DNA from: Micromonospora qiuiae
GTDB taxonomy: Bacteria; Actinomycetota; Actinomycetes; Mycobacteriales; Micromonosporaceae
Length of the DNA stretch: 64,000 bases
Reading direction: 5' to 3'
Assembly: GCF_016863555.1 (NCBI RefSeq)
Contig: NZ_BOPC01000022.1
Coordinates: 1-64,000 of the forward strand
Below, piece after piece: positions 41,786 through 50,055 of the stretch (positions within the stretch are counted from its first letter, which is position 1; every line of letters begins with the position of its first letter). The translations under genes were made by a program, and so were the position numbers. The notes beneath the pieces were generated by a model. It saw only the letters and a program-made list of their open reading frames with translations, did no database searches and had not been told where the DNA came from.

Positions 41786-44167
41786 TCAGGCCTTGATCTC
41801 CTCCGGGCGCGGGTCGGCGGCGCCGGAACCGCTGTCGGAGTCCTCACCCATCGCGACACTCTTGCGCTTGCTGAACACCACCGCCGCGACGACGATCAAC
41901 GTCGCCACCACCGCGATGGTGACCCGCAGGCCGACGTTGCGTTCGCTGCCCACGCTCCACGCCACCACGGCCGGCGCGATCAGCAGCGAGACCAGGTTCA
42001 TCACCTTGAGCAGCGGGTTGATCGCCGGTCCGGCGGTGTCCTTGAACGGGTCGCCGACGGTGTCGCCGATCACGGTCGCGGCGTGCGCCTCGGAGCCCTT
42101 GCCGCCGTACGCGCCGTCCTCGACCATCTTCTTGCTGTTGTCCCAGGCGCCACCGGAGTTGGCCAGGAAGACCGCCATCAGCGTGCCGGCCCCGATCGCT
42201 CCGGCCAGGTACGACGCCAGCGCGCCGGGCCCGAGGCCGAAGCCGACCGCGATCGGCGCCATGATCGCCAGCAGGCCGGGGGTCATCAGCTCGCGCTGCG
42301 CGTCCCGGGTGCAGATGTCGACGACCTTGCCGTACTCCGGGCGCTGGGTGCGGTCCATGATCCCGGGCAGTTCGCGGAACTGCCGGCGTACCTCCATCAC
42401 CACGGCGCCCGCGGAGCGGGAGACCGCGTTGATGGCCAGGCCGGAGAAGAGGAACACCACCGCCGCGCCGATGATCAGGCCGACCAGGTTCTGCGGGTTG
42501 GCCACGTTCAACGCGTTGAGGATCTCGGCGCCGACGTCGGTCACCCCGGCGTCGGCGTACGCGGTGCGCAGCGTGTCGGTGTACGAACCGAAGAGCGCGG
42601 TCGCGGCCAGCACCGCGGTGGCGATCGCGATGCCCTTGGTGATCGCCTTGGTGGTGTTGCCGACCGCGTCCAGCTCGGTCAGCGTCCGCGCGCCGTGCTC
42701 GTCGATGTCCCCGGACATCTCGGCCACACCCTGGGCGTTGTCGGAGATCGGGCCGAAGGTGTCCATCGCGACGATCACGCCGACGGTGGTGAGCAGACCG
42801 GTACCGGCCAGCGCCACGGCGAACAGCGAGAGGGTGATCGAGCCGCCGCCCAGCAGGAAGGCACCGAAGACGCCGGCACCGATGAGCAGCGCCGAGTAGA
42901 CCGCCGACTCCAGGCCGACGCTGATGCCGGCGAGGATGACGGTGGCCGGGCCGGTCTGGGAGCTCTTGCCGATGTCCTGCACCGGGCGGCGGTCGGTCTC
43001 GGTGAAGTAGCCGGTCAGCGCCTGGATGGCGGCGGCCAGCACGATGCCGATGACGACCGCGCCGATGACCACGCCACGCGGGCCGAACAGCGGGTCTCCG
43101 CCCCGTACGTCGAGGGCCTCCCGCCAGCCGTCGCCGAGCTGCGCGGCCCAGGACGGCTGCAGGTAGGCGACCGAGGCCACCGCGACCAGCACCGCCGAGA
43201 TCAACGCGGAGAGGTAGAACGCCCGGTTGATCGCGGTCAGGCCGTTGCGGTCCGAGGCGCGCAGCCGGGTGATGAAGACGCCGATGATGGCGACCAGCAC
43301 GCCGATGGTGGAGATGATCAGCGGGAGCACCAGCCCGTCGGTGCCGAACGCGGCCCGGCCCAGGATCAGCGCGGCGACCAGAGTGACGGCGTACGACTCG
43401 AACAGGTCGGCCGCCATGCCGGCGCAGTCACCGACGTTGTCGCCCACGTTGTCGGCGATGGTGGCGGCGTTGCGCGGGTCGTCCTCGGGAATGCCCTGCT
43501 CAACTTTGCCCACCAGGTCGGCGCCGACGTCGGCGGCCTTGGTGAAGATGCCGCCGCCGACCCGCATGAACATGGCCAGCAGCGCGGCGCCGAAGCCGAA
43601 GCCCTCCAGCACCGTCGGCGCGTCGCCCCGGAAGATCAGCACCACCAGCGCGGCACCGAAGAGACCGAGCCCGACGGTGAGGAAGCCGACCACGCCACCG
43701 GTCCGGAAGGCGATCTTCATGGCCGACTCCCGGCCGCCCTCGCGTTCCCGGGCGGCAGCGGCCACCCGCAGGTTGGCCCGGGTGGCCAGCCACATGCCGG
43801 CGCCGCCGATGAAGGCGCTGAACAGAGCGCCGACCACGAAGAAGAGCGACCGGCCGAGCTTCACCGCGGTCTCGCTGCCGCTGGTCTCGTGCACCGGCAG
43901 CAGGAACAGCAGGACCACGGCGACCACCACGAAGATCGCCAGGGTCCGGAACTGCCGGAGGAGGTAGGCCGAGGCGCCCTCCTGGACCGCCCCGGAGATC
44001 TCCTGCATGTTGGTGGTGCCCTTGCCGGCCGCCAGCACGGTCCTCGTCAACGCGGCGGCGAAGGCGAGCGCGACCAGCGCGATCACCGCGGCGATGACGA
44101 CGTACGTGACGTTTGCTCCGGTAAGGGAGATCGCGCCGCCGCCCTCGGCGGCCAAGGTGTCGGACAT
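41786..44167 (-). CDS. hppA: Proton-translocating membrane pyrophosphatase
   Basis: A 793-residue integral membrane pyrophosphatase with about 16 helices, which couples PPi hydrolysis to H+ export. The catalytic motifs are GGGIFTKAADVGADLVGKVE, DDPRNAATIADNVGDNVGDC, DTFGPISDNAQGVAEM and GDTVGDPFKDTAGPAINPLL. The sequence GNTTKAITKG has Lys at the position that is Ala in K+-dependent enzymes, so this is the K+-independent type. ATG 44167 has AGGAGG upstream; the 38 codons open before it are leader. It is the usual actinobacterial copy, here between a lipoprotein gene and the anti-sigma pair. Confidence 0.97.
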   Translation of the reverse strand: MSDTLAAEGGGAISLTGANVTYVVIAAVIALVALAFAAALTRTVLAAGKGTTNMQEISGAVQEGASAYLLRQFRTLAIFVVVAVVLLFLLPVHETSGSETAVKLGRSLFFVVGALFSAFIGGAGMWLATRANLRVAAAAREREGGRESAMKIAFRTGGVVGFLTVGLGLFGAALVVLIFRGDAPTVLEGFGFGAALLAMFMRVGGGIFTKAADVGADLVGKVEQGIPEDDPRNAATIADNVGDNVGDCAGMAADLFESYAVTLVAALILGRAAFGTDGLVLPLIISTIGVLVAIIGVFITRLRASDRNGLTAINRAFYLSALISAVLVAVASVAYLQPSWAAQLGDGWREALDVRGGDPLFGPRGVVIGAVVIGIVLAAAIQALTGYFTETDRRPVQDIGKSSQTGPATVILAGISVGLESAVYSALLIGAGVFGAFLLGGGSITLSLFAVALAGTGLLTTVGVIVAMDTFGPISDNAQGVAEMSGDIDEHGARTLTELDAVGNTTKAITKGIAIATAVLAATALFGSYTDTLRTAYADAGVTDVGAEILNALNVANPQNLVGLIIGAAVVFLFSGLAINAVSRSAGAVVMEVRRQFRELPGIMDRTQRPEYGKVVDICTRDAQRELMTPGLLAIMAPIAVGFGLGPGALASYLAGAIGAGTLMAVFLANSGGAWDNSKKMVEDGAYGGKGSEAHAATVIGDTVGDPFKDTAGPAINPLLKVMNLVSLLIAPAVVAWSVGSERNVGLRVTIAVVATLIVVAAVVFSKRKSVAMGEDSDSGSGAADPRPEEIKA

Positions 44168-44482
44168 CTGTGTCCTCCTGTGCGGAACAACGCGCCGGCC
44201 GGTGGACACACCGACCGACGCCTGGATGCGAGTACGCAAGTGCGCGCCAACCACATCGGCGAGCCAACGACGAACGCCCATCTGCGCTGGCTGCTCGATG
44301 GATCACTTGCTGACAACTCGCGTACTGTAGCTCTCCGCAGTGGTCGAGGTCACACGGAGGTGGCACCGTGTCGCGATGATCTCCGTCGCTGTGTTAGGAA
44401 CTGAAATCTGATATAGGACGTCGATCCATGACAAAGTCGCCGCATTCCTTGATCGGAAATGCGGCGACAGAACGGTTCGATG
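44168..44482. other. 315-bp gap between anti-sigma pair and hppA
   Basis: It holds the hppA promoter and leader (AGGAGG next to the start) and, at its left-transcribed entry, the terminator 44436-44468. No gene or known riboswitch is recognised. Confidence 0.6.
44436..44468 (-). terminator. Intrinsic terminator of the anti-sigma operon
   Basis: Perfect 11-bp stem GTCGCCGCATT / AATGCGGCGAC, followed on the minus strand by TTTGT, 15 bp after the RsbW-like stop. Confidence 0.82.
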
Positions 44483-44920
44483 TCAGCGGTTCAGCGGCCA
44501 GACCATTCGGACTTCGGTGCCGATGCCATCGTCGACGGGACGCACCTGAAGGTCGTCGACGAAGCCGGCGAGCAGCGCGAAGCCGACACCGGTGGTGAGG
44601 TCGTCCTCGTTCAGCGACTCGTTGGCCAACTGGTCGGCGTCCAGCGCGTGCAGGCCGATGCTCGCCTCGATCGGCGCCCGGTCCACCACCCGCACCGCGT
44701 ACCGCCCGGAATCGGACATCTCCACCAGCACCGGGTCGGTCAGGCCGTACTGACGGTGCAGGGCGACGGCGCGGGTGCACGCCTCACCGATGGCCAGGCG
44801 CACCTCGTCGAGCAGATCCTCCCTGACCCCGGCCCGTCGGGCCACCGCCACCCCGACCAGGCGGGCGGTGCGCACGTGCACCGGAGCCGGCGAGAAGGAG
44901 AGCCGGACCGTCGCCATCAC
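44483..44920 (-). CDS. RsbW-like anti-sigma/histidine-kinase-fold ATPase
   Basis: A 145-residue GHKL ATP-binding protein of the serine-kinase anti-sigma type. The N-box is [20 protein letters not shown] (with E and R/N positions), followed by [11 protein letters not shown], and a G-box at [19 protein letters not shown]. The N-box Asn is replaced in EACTRAV (Arg at the usual Asn), which may weaken kinase activity. It overlaps the STAS gene by 4 bp. The pair matches the RsbW/RsbV scheme, in which the antagonist frees a sigma factor when unphosphorylated; no sigma gene is next to it. Confidence 0.88.
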   Translation of the reverse strand: MMATVRLSFSPAPVHVRTARLVGVAVARRAGVREDLLDEVRLAIGEACTRAVALHRQYGLTDPVLVEMSDSGRYAVRVVDRAPIEASIGLHALDADQLANESLNEDDLTTGVGFALLAGFVDDLQVRPVDDGIGTEVRMVWPLNR

Positions 44921-45258
44921 GCGCCGGCACCGGTCGCCGCTTCGACCGTCGGATGCAGCGGAAACACCTGGTCCAGCGCGGTGATGCGGAAGATCTTGAG
45001 CAGCGGCTCCTTGTCGCAGACCAGGGCGAAGGTGCCGTCGACGGTGCGCAGCCGCTTGAGTGCGCCGACCAGCACGCCCAGCCCGGTGGAGTCGAGGAAG
45101 TCCACCCGACCCAGGTCGACCACCACGTGCCGGGCACCGCTGTCGATCAACTCGAGCAGCCGCTCGCGCAGTCGAGGGGCGGTGTAGACGTCCACCTCAC
45201 CGCCGACCTCGAGCACCGTGTGCTCTCCCACGGTGCGGGTCGCCAGCGACAGCTCCAT
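44917..45258 (-). CDS. STAS-domain anti-sigma factor antagonist
   Basis: A 113-residue STAS protein of the RsbV/SpoIIAA type. The phosphorylatable serine is in [17 protein letters not shown] (Ser about 57), and the N-terminal strands are [23 protein letters not shown] 45258 has GAGGAGG upstream. It is the first gene of a two-gene operon with the RsbW-like ATPase and should bind it when not phosphorylated. The promoter lies in the 132-bp gap shared with the divergent helicase gene. Confidence 0.92.
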   Translation of the reverse strand: MELSLATRTVGEHTVLEVGGEVDVYTAPRLRERLLELIDSGARHVVVDLGRVDFLDSTGLGVLVGALKRLRTVDGTFALVCDKEPLLKIFRITALDQVFPLHPTVEAATGAGA

Positions 45259-45390
45259 CGGTCCCTCCTCACGCGGCCGTAAGCTCCTTGGCATCTAACC
45301 ACTACCCGGCAGTCCGGCCGACGACTCACCGGGGGCGGGTCCAACCTTGTCCGGCCCGCCGATTTCTGATTTCCGAACACCAGTGCGAGA

Positions 45391-47832
45391 GTGCAGGACG
45401 TGACCTCGGCAGCCAGCGTATCCGCCGGCCGTGACGGCGGGCGGCCACCGGACCCCGTACCGGTCACGGCTCCGGCCGTCGCGCCGGACGCCCTGCTGCG
45501 CCGGCTGCGGCAACGGCACGCCACCGACCCGGTCACCCACGTCGAACGGGTGCCGCCCCGGGCCGGTGTGCCGGTGCCGTGGCCGCGGTGGGTTCCGGAG
45601 GAGCTGCGCGCCGCGTACGCCCGGCGGGGGGTGGCGACGCCGTGGCGGCACCAGGCCGAGGCGGCCAGCCTCGCGTACGACGGGCAGCACGTCGTCGTGG
45701 CCACCGGCACCGCGTCCGGCAAGTCCCTGGCGTACCAGTTGCCGGCGCTGGCCACCCTGCTCGCCGACCCCCGCGCCACCGTGCTCTACCTGGCACCGAC
45801 CAAGGCACTCGCCGCCGACCAGTTGCGCGCCGTCGCCGCGCTCGAGATCGAGGGCGTACGCCCGGCCTGCTACGACGGCGACACCCCACGCGCCGAGCGG
45901 GAGTGGATCCGGCGGCACTCCCGGTTCGTGCTGACCAACCCCGACATGCTGCACCACGGCATCCTCCCCGGGCACGCCCAGTGGTCCGGGTTCCTGCGCC
46001 GGCTGACCCACGTGGTGATCGACGAGTGCCACATCTACCGGGGCGTGTTCGGGTCGCACGTCGCCCACGTGCTGCGCCGGCTGCGCCGTCAGTGCGCCCG
46101 CTACGGGCGGGGCGAGGGTCCCACGTTCGTGCTGGCCTCCGCCACCTCCGGGGATCCGGCGGCGGCGGCCGGGCGGCTGACCGGGCTGCCGGTGGCGGCG
46201 GTCACCGAAGACACCTCGCCCCGGGCCGGGGTGGCCTTCGCACTGTGGGAGCCACCGCTGCTGCCGCCCGACAGCGCCGCCGGGGCTGGCCGGCAGTTGC
46301 GCGTGCCCGGCCCGGCCGAGCCCGGCGACCCGGTCGAGGTCGCGGATCTCACCCAGGTCCGCCGGTCGGCGCTGCGGGAAACCGCCGACCTGCTCGCGGA
46401 CACCGTCGCCGCCGGCGTACGCACGCTGGCCTTCGTCCGCTCCCGGCGGGGAGCCGAGGTGGTGGCGACGAGCGCCCGGCGCGGCCTGGACGAGGCGGTT
46501 CCCGGGCTCGGCGAGCGGGTCGCCGCGTACCGGGCCGGCTACCTGCGTGAGGAACGCCGCGCACTGGAGCGTGCGCTGCTGCACGGCGACCTGCTCGGGT
46601 TGGCCTCGACCAACGCGCTGGAACTGGGCGTCGACCTGATCGGTCTGGATGCGGTGCTGATCTGTGGCTACCCCGGCACCCGGGCCTCCCTGTGGCAGCA
46701 GGCCGGGCGGGCCGGACGTTCCGGCCAGGAGGCGCTCGCGGTGCTGGTGGCCCGGGACGACCCGCTGGACACCTACCTGGTGCACCATCCGGAGGCGGTG
46801 TTCGGGGCACCGGTGGAGGCCACCGTGCTCGACCCGGCCAACGCGTACGTGCTCGGGCCCCAACTGGCCTGCGCGGCGGCCGAGGCCCCGCTGACCGTGG
46901 CCGACCTGGAACTCTTCGGCGACGGCGCGAAGGAGGCGATCGAGGCGCTGGTCGAGGCGGGTGCCCTGCGGCAACGGCCGACGGGCTGGTACTGGCGGCA
47001 GCGGGAACGGCCGCAGGTGGACCTGCGCGGCGAGGGCGGCACCCCGGTCTGCGTGGTGGAGGCGGCGACCGGCCGGCTGCTCGGCACCGTCGACGGCGGT
47101 TCGTCGCACGTCCTGCTCCACCCCGGCGCGGTCTACCTGCACCAGGGCGTGTCGTACGTGGTGGACTCCCTCGACCTCGACGACGGCTGCGCGCTGGTGC
47201 ACCCTGAGGAGCCGGACTGGTCCACCCATGCTCGGGACGTCACCTCGCTGTCCGTGGTGTCGGTGCGCTCGTACGTCGACGCCGGTCCGGTCGGGCTGTT
47301 CCTCGGCGAGGTGGACGTGACCAACCAGGTGGTGTCGTACCAGCGACGCCGGATCGCCACCGGCGAGGTGATCGACACCCGTCCGCTGGACCTGCCGGCG
47401 CGGGAACTGCGTACCGTCGCGGTCTGGTTCACCCTCTCCCCCGAGGCGCTGGCCACGGCCGGGGTGGAGCCGGCCGAGGTGCCCGGGGCACTGCACGCCG
47501 CCGAGCACGCCGCGATCGGGCTGCTTCCGCTGGTCGCCACCTGCGACCGCTGGGACATCGGCGGGCTCTCCACGGCCATGCATCCGGACACCGAGGCGCC
47601 GACCGTCTTCGTCTACGACGGCCACTCCGGCGGAGCGGGCTTCGCCGAGCGGGCGTACGGCATGGCCGCCGCCTGGCTGCGGGCCACCCGTGACGCGATC
47701 AGCGAGTGCGGCTGCGAGGCCGGCTGCCCGTCCTGCGTGCAGTCGCCGAAGTGCGGCAACGGCAACAACCCGCTGTCCAAGCCGGACGCCGTCCGGGTCC
47801 TCGACGTGGTGCTGGCGAACCTGACGCAGTGA
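45391..47832 (+). CDS. DUF1998 DEAD-box helicase (MrfA/Hrq1-like)
   Basis: An 813-residue superfamily 2 DNA helicase. Motifs: VVATGTASGKSLAYQLPAL (Walker A, about 103-121), YLAPTKALAADQLRA, VVIDECHIYRGVFGSH (DEAH-type box), VLASATSGDPAAAAG, FVRSRRGAEVV, STNALELGVDLIGLDAV and QQAGRAGRSGQEAL. The C-terminal MZB/DUF1998 part has a four-Cys cluster CGCEAGCPSCVQSPKCGNGN, typical of MrfA, which in Bacillus acts in repair of mitomycin-type damage. It is the homologue by position of the mycobacterial gene near topA. The GTG 45391 start is the least sure part. Confidence 0.95.
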   Translation: MQDVTSAASVSAGRDGGRPPDPVPVTAPAVAPDALLRRLRQRHATDPVTHVERVPPRAGVPVPWPRWVPEELRAAYARRGVATPWRHQAEAASLAYDGQHVVVATGTASGKSLAYQLPALATLLADPRATVLYLAPTKALAADQLRAVAALEIEGVRPACYDGDTPRAEREWIRRHSRFVLTNPDMLHHGILPGHAQWSGFLRRLTHVVIDECHIYRGVFGSHVAHVLRRLRRQCARYGRGEGPTFVLASATSGDPAAAAGRLTGLPVAAVTEDTSPRAGVAFALWEPPLLPPDSAAGAGRQLRVPGPAEPGDPVEVADLTQVRRSALRETADLLADTVAAGVRTLAFVRSRRGAEVVATSARRGLDEAVPGLGERVAAYRAGYLREERRALERALLHGDLLGLASTNALELGVDLIGLDAVLICGYPGTRASLWQQAGRAGRSGQEALAVLVARDDPLDTYLVHHPEAVFGAPVEATVLDPANAYVLGPQLACAAAEAPLTVADLELFGDGAKEAIEALVEAGALRQRPTGWYWRQRERPQVDLRGEGGTPVCVVEAATGRLLGTVDGGSSHVLLHPGAVYLHQGVSYVVDSLDLDDGCALVHPEEPDWSTHARDVTSLSVVSVRSYVDAGPVGLFLGEVDVTNQVVSYQRRRIATGEVIDTRPLDLPARELRTVAVWFTLSPEALATAGVEPAEVPGALHAAEHAAIGLLPLVATCDRWDIGGLSTAMHPDTEAPTVFVYDGHSGGAGFAERAYGMAAAWLRATRDAISECGCEAGCPSCVQSPKCGNGNNPLSKPDAVRVLDVVLANLTQ

Positions 47833-47950
47833 CCGGCATGAAATTCGAGCCGTTCGGGCAAGAAGGCGGTGGGAGCGCTTCCATCGAGCGTCATGCCCGC
47901 CCGGCGTCGCGCTTGCCTGTTCGTTGTTCCGCAGCACGTGAGGAGGGTCC

Positions 47951-48157
47951 GTGGCCGACACCATCGCCGAGACCGTCGACCTGCTCTACACCATCGACCA
48001 GGAAAAACTCAGCACCGACCAGCAGATCGCGCTGGGCGCGGCGCTGGCCACCCTGGCCCAGGCCGAGCGGCTGGATCAGATCAACGACCGGCTCAGCACC
48101 ATCCAGCAGTTGCTCACCAACTGGGCACACCGATCGACCGCCGACGGCGTCCGTTGA
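47951..48157 (+). CDS. Small helical protein, unknown
   Basis: A 68-residue, mostly helical protein with a leucine/isoleucine pattern through VDLLYTIDQEKLSTDQQIAL, GAALATLAQAERLDQINDRL and STIQQLLTNW. It starts at GTG 47951, with a strong GAGGAGG site 5 nt upstream, which supports its being real although other frames are open here. No family is recognised. It lies 118 bp after the helicase gene and 83 bp before the LURP-one gene, on the same strand. Confidence 0.72.
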   Translation: MADTIAETVDLLYTIDQEKLSTDQQIALGAALATLAQAERLDQINDRLSTIQQLLTNWAHRSTADGVR

Positions 48158-48240
48158 ATGTGATTCATGCTCGGCCGACCGGGGCGCAGCGGTTTGCCGA
48201 GCTGTGCGACACTCCGGCGCACCACGGTTGAGGAGATTTC

Positions 48241-48819
48241 ATGCAGCTCGATAACTTGCAGGCCCAGCAGCAGTTCCACATCCGCCAGCGGATCCGGTTC
48301 ATGGTCAACCAGTACGAGGTCCACAGCGTCGCGCCGGACGGCTCCGAGGGCGGACTGCTGGCCTTCGCCCAGCAGAAGCGGCTCGCCTTCAAGGAGCAGG
48401 TGACGATCTACACGGACGACTCGAAGCAGCACCCGCTGCTCGGGTTCAAGGCCCGGCAACGTCTCGACCTCGGCGCCACGTACGACGTCACCGACCACGC
48501 GGGCAACCCGATCGGCCTGTTCCGCAAGGATTTCGCGCAGTCGCTGCTCCGCTCGACGTGGCACGTCGAGCAGGCTGGCCTGCCCGCCGTCACCGGCCAG
48601 GAGCGCAGCATGCCGGTGGCCCTGCTGCGCCGTTTCGTCGACTCGCTGTCCTGGCTGCCGTACCACTTCGACTTCGTCGCCGGCGGCCAGCCGGTCTTCT
48701 CGGTGATCAAGAAGTGGGGCCTGCGCGACCGGTACGTGGTCCAGATCCAGCACCCGCAGATCGACCGTCGCCTCGTGATCGCGATGGCGGTCGCCTTGGA
48801 CGCCCTCCAGGGTCGCTGA
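48241..48819 (+). CDS. LURP-one/scramblase-like protein
   Basis: A 192-residue protein of the LURP-one-related fold, a tubby-like 12-strand barrel with a central helix also seen in phospholipid scramblases. Features: IRQRIRFMVNQYEVHSVAPD, QQKRLAFKEQVTIYTD, GFKARQRLDLGATYDVTDHA, GNPIGLFRKDF, VFSVIKKWGLRDRYVVQI and a last helix RRLVIAMAVALDAL. Its function in bacteria is unclear. GAGGAG is well placed before ATG 48241. A 48-bp hairpin follows 15 bp after the stop. Confidence 0.85.
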   Translation: MQLDNLQAQQQFHIRQRIRFMVNQYEVHSVAPDGSEGGLLAFAQQKRLAFKEQVTIYTDDSKQHPLLGFKARQRLDLGATYDVTDHAGNPIGLFRKDFAQSLLRSTWHVEQAGLPAVTGQERSMPVALLRRFVDSLSWLPYHFDFVAGGQPVFSVIKKWGLRDRYVVQIQHPQIDRRLVIAMAVALDALQGR

Positions 48820-48834
48820 CGACTCCCGGCTATG

Positions 48835-48882
48835 AATCTTGGACCGGAACCGACCCTCCAAGGGCATTTTCGGACCAAGCTT
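48835..48882. repeat. 48-bp nested hairpin, copy 3
   Basis: Arms with core CTTGGACC and GGACCAAG enclose CCCT-CCA-AGGG. It lies between the LURP-one gene end and the convergent tad operon end, 45 bp from the latter. Confidence 0.82.
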
Positions 48883-48927
48883 CACAGCGGAACAGGTCGG
48901 TGAGGGGCAGTCTCGGGTGGGCGAGGG

Positions 48928-49347
48928 TCAGCCGCGCAGTGGGCCGGCCCGGGAGGTTGCCGTGGCGACACGCCTCAGCCCTGGCAACGGTTCCACGATC
49001 AGCTGGGCCGTGACGAGGACGTCGAGTCCGTCGAGCCGACACCGGACCAGGCGGGCACCGTTCGCGGCAACGACCTCGGCAGTTCGGGCGCATGCCGCTG
49101 CCTCGTCCTGAAGGGCTCGGGCGGCACCGGCCAGGGCACCGAAGTCGGCGGCGATCCGAGCCTGCTGGCGTGCCACCCGGGCAGCGCCTACTCCGGCACC
49201 GAAGAGACCACTCAGGACGAACACCAAGCCCACCGCCAAGAGACAGATGGTGGCCCCGCCACGATCCCGGTCCCCGCCACGATCCCGGCCCTGCGCGTGG
49301 CCCCGGCCCGCACCACGGTCGCGGCCCCCGCCACGATCCCGGCCCAC
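48928..49347 (-). CDS. Rv3654c-like TadE/pilus-assembly protein
   Basis: A 139-residue protein, last in the tad operon. After an Arg/Gly/Asp-rich N-terminus comes the membrane helix typical of the family (GGATICLLAVGLVFVLSGLF, about 29-48), then RVARQQARIAADFGALAGAA and an outer part with two Cys. It matches Rv3654c of the mycobacterial flp locus and related helicase/secretion neighbourhood TadE-like proteins. The start is uncertain: GTG 49347 is used, but the N-terminal 28 residues are coded by a 72-bp repeat and homologues start closer to the helix. It probably stays in the membrane as a minor pilin or assembly factor. Confidence 0.72.
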   Translation of the reverse strand: MGRDRGGGRDRGAGRGHAQGRDRGGDRDRGGATICLLAVGLVFVLSGLFGAGVGAARVARQQARIAADFGALAGAARALQDEAAACARTAEVVAANGARLVRCRLDGLDVLVTAQLIVEPLPGLRRVATATSRAGPLRG

Positions 49348-49379
49348 AGCACGATCCCGGCCCTGCGCGTGGCCCCGGC
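49257..49379. repeat. 72-bp-period repeat at the Rv3654c-like gene start
   Basis: A 29-bp stretch (49279-49307) recurs exactly at 49351-49379, with related ATCCCGG units between. The 72-bp period equals 24 codons, so copy changes keep the frame and would vary the RDRGG-rich N-terminus. Confidence 0.8.
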
Positions 49380-49442
49380 TTTCGGGGGAAGGGCGCGGGG
49401 CCCATTGGCGAGTTGAGCGGGCACCCAAGCATTGCGTGGCGC

Positions 49443-49868
49443 TCACGGCTGCGGTTCCGGTGCGCCCGGCTCGGCGGCCGCCACGGCCACGCCCACCACG
49501 GTGACCATCGGAAAGTTGCCGCCGAGAACCCGGACGGGTGCCCGCACCGTCGCCCGGACCATCTCCCCCTCCAGCACGACGATCACCTCTGCGTTCGGCG
49601 GTGCGTGCCGGCTGCCCGCCAGCGTGCCGTCCGCGCCCCGGGCCGCGGCCAGCGCCGCCTCCCGTGCCGCGTCCAGGCAGGCCGCCTTGGTGCTGACCGC
49701 GTTGACGGCGGTCAGGCCGGCGAGCAGGAGCAGCAGCAGCGCCGGCAGGCCGGCCGCCATCTCGGCGGTGAACGAGCCCCGGTCGAACGAGGTGGCCGGC
49801 TTCCCCGACCGGCTCACCCACTTTTCCGACCGGCTCACCCGGCGGCCGGCCGGCCGGCGCCCGGTCAC
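49443..49868 (-). CDS. TadE-family minor pilin
   Basis: A 141-residue TadE-like pseudopilin. The signature is DRGSFTAEMAAGLPALLLLLLAGL, where a Gly/Ser region is followed by Glu five residues into a membrane helix (about 30-56), as in type IV-like prepilins. The rest is a small outer domain (ALAAARGADGTLAG, VVLEGEMVRATVRAPVRVLG). Its ATG overlaps the stop of the DUF4244 pilin gene by 4 bp. It probably belongs to a Flp-type pilus with the genes on either side. Confidence 0.85.
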   Translation of the reverse strand: MTGRRPAGRRVSRSEKWVSRSGKPATSFDRGSFTAEMAAGLPALLLLLLAGLTAVNAVSTKAACLDAAREAALAAARGADGTLAGSRHAPPNAEVIVVLEGEMVRATVRAPVRVLGGNFPMVTVVGVAVAAAEPGAPEPQP

Positions 49869-50032
49869 TTCAGTGCCCGGTCGATGACGGCGGCCAGGGC
49901 CGCCTGCACGCTGTCCGAGGTCAGCACTTTGAGCAGGATGCCGCCGAAGGCGACCGCCGCGAGCGTCCCGACGGCGTACTCCGCCGTGTTCATGCCGGCG
50001 TCCCCGCGAAGGCGGGCGAGGATTCTGCGCAC
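49865..50032 (-). CDS. DUF4244 Flp-type pilin
   Basis: A 55-residue small pilin. It has a basic leader (RRILARLRGDAG) and the prepilin-like helix GMNTAEYAVGTLAAVAFGGI with Glu at the fifth position after the cleavage Gly, as in Flp pilins. It is the likely main subunit of the fibre. GTG 50032 has AGAAAGGA upstream; a later Met is in the mature part. The gene is between tadC and tadE, matching the mycobacterial Rv3656c position. No dedicated prepilin peptidase is encoded in the window. Confidence 0.88.
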   Translation of the reverse strand: MRRILARLRGDAGMNTAEYAVGTLAAVAFGGILLKVLTSDSVQAALAAVIDRALK

Positions 50033-50055
50033 GTGTTCGTCCTTTCTCGATGGGT

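Noticed and set aside
41681..44404. A 907-codon open frame on the + strand
   Set aside because: It is antisense to hppA, whose motifs are complete; the translation is Gly/Arg/His/Asp-rich low complexity typical of a shadow frame in high-GC DNA.
45295..47964. An 889-codon open frame on the - strand
   Set aside because: It is antisense to the DUF1998 helicase, which has all helicase motifs; no domain is seen in the antisense product.
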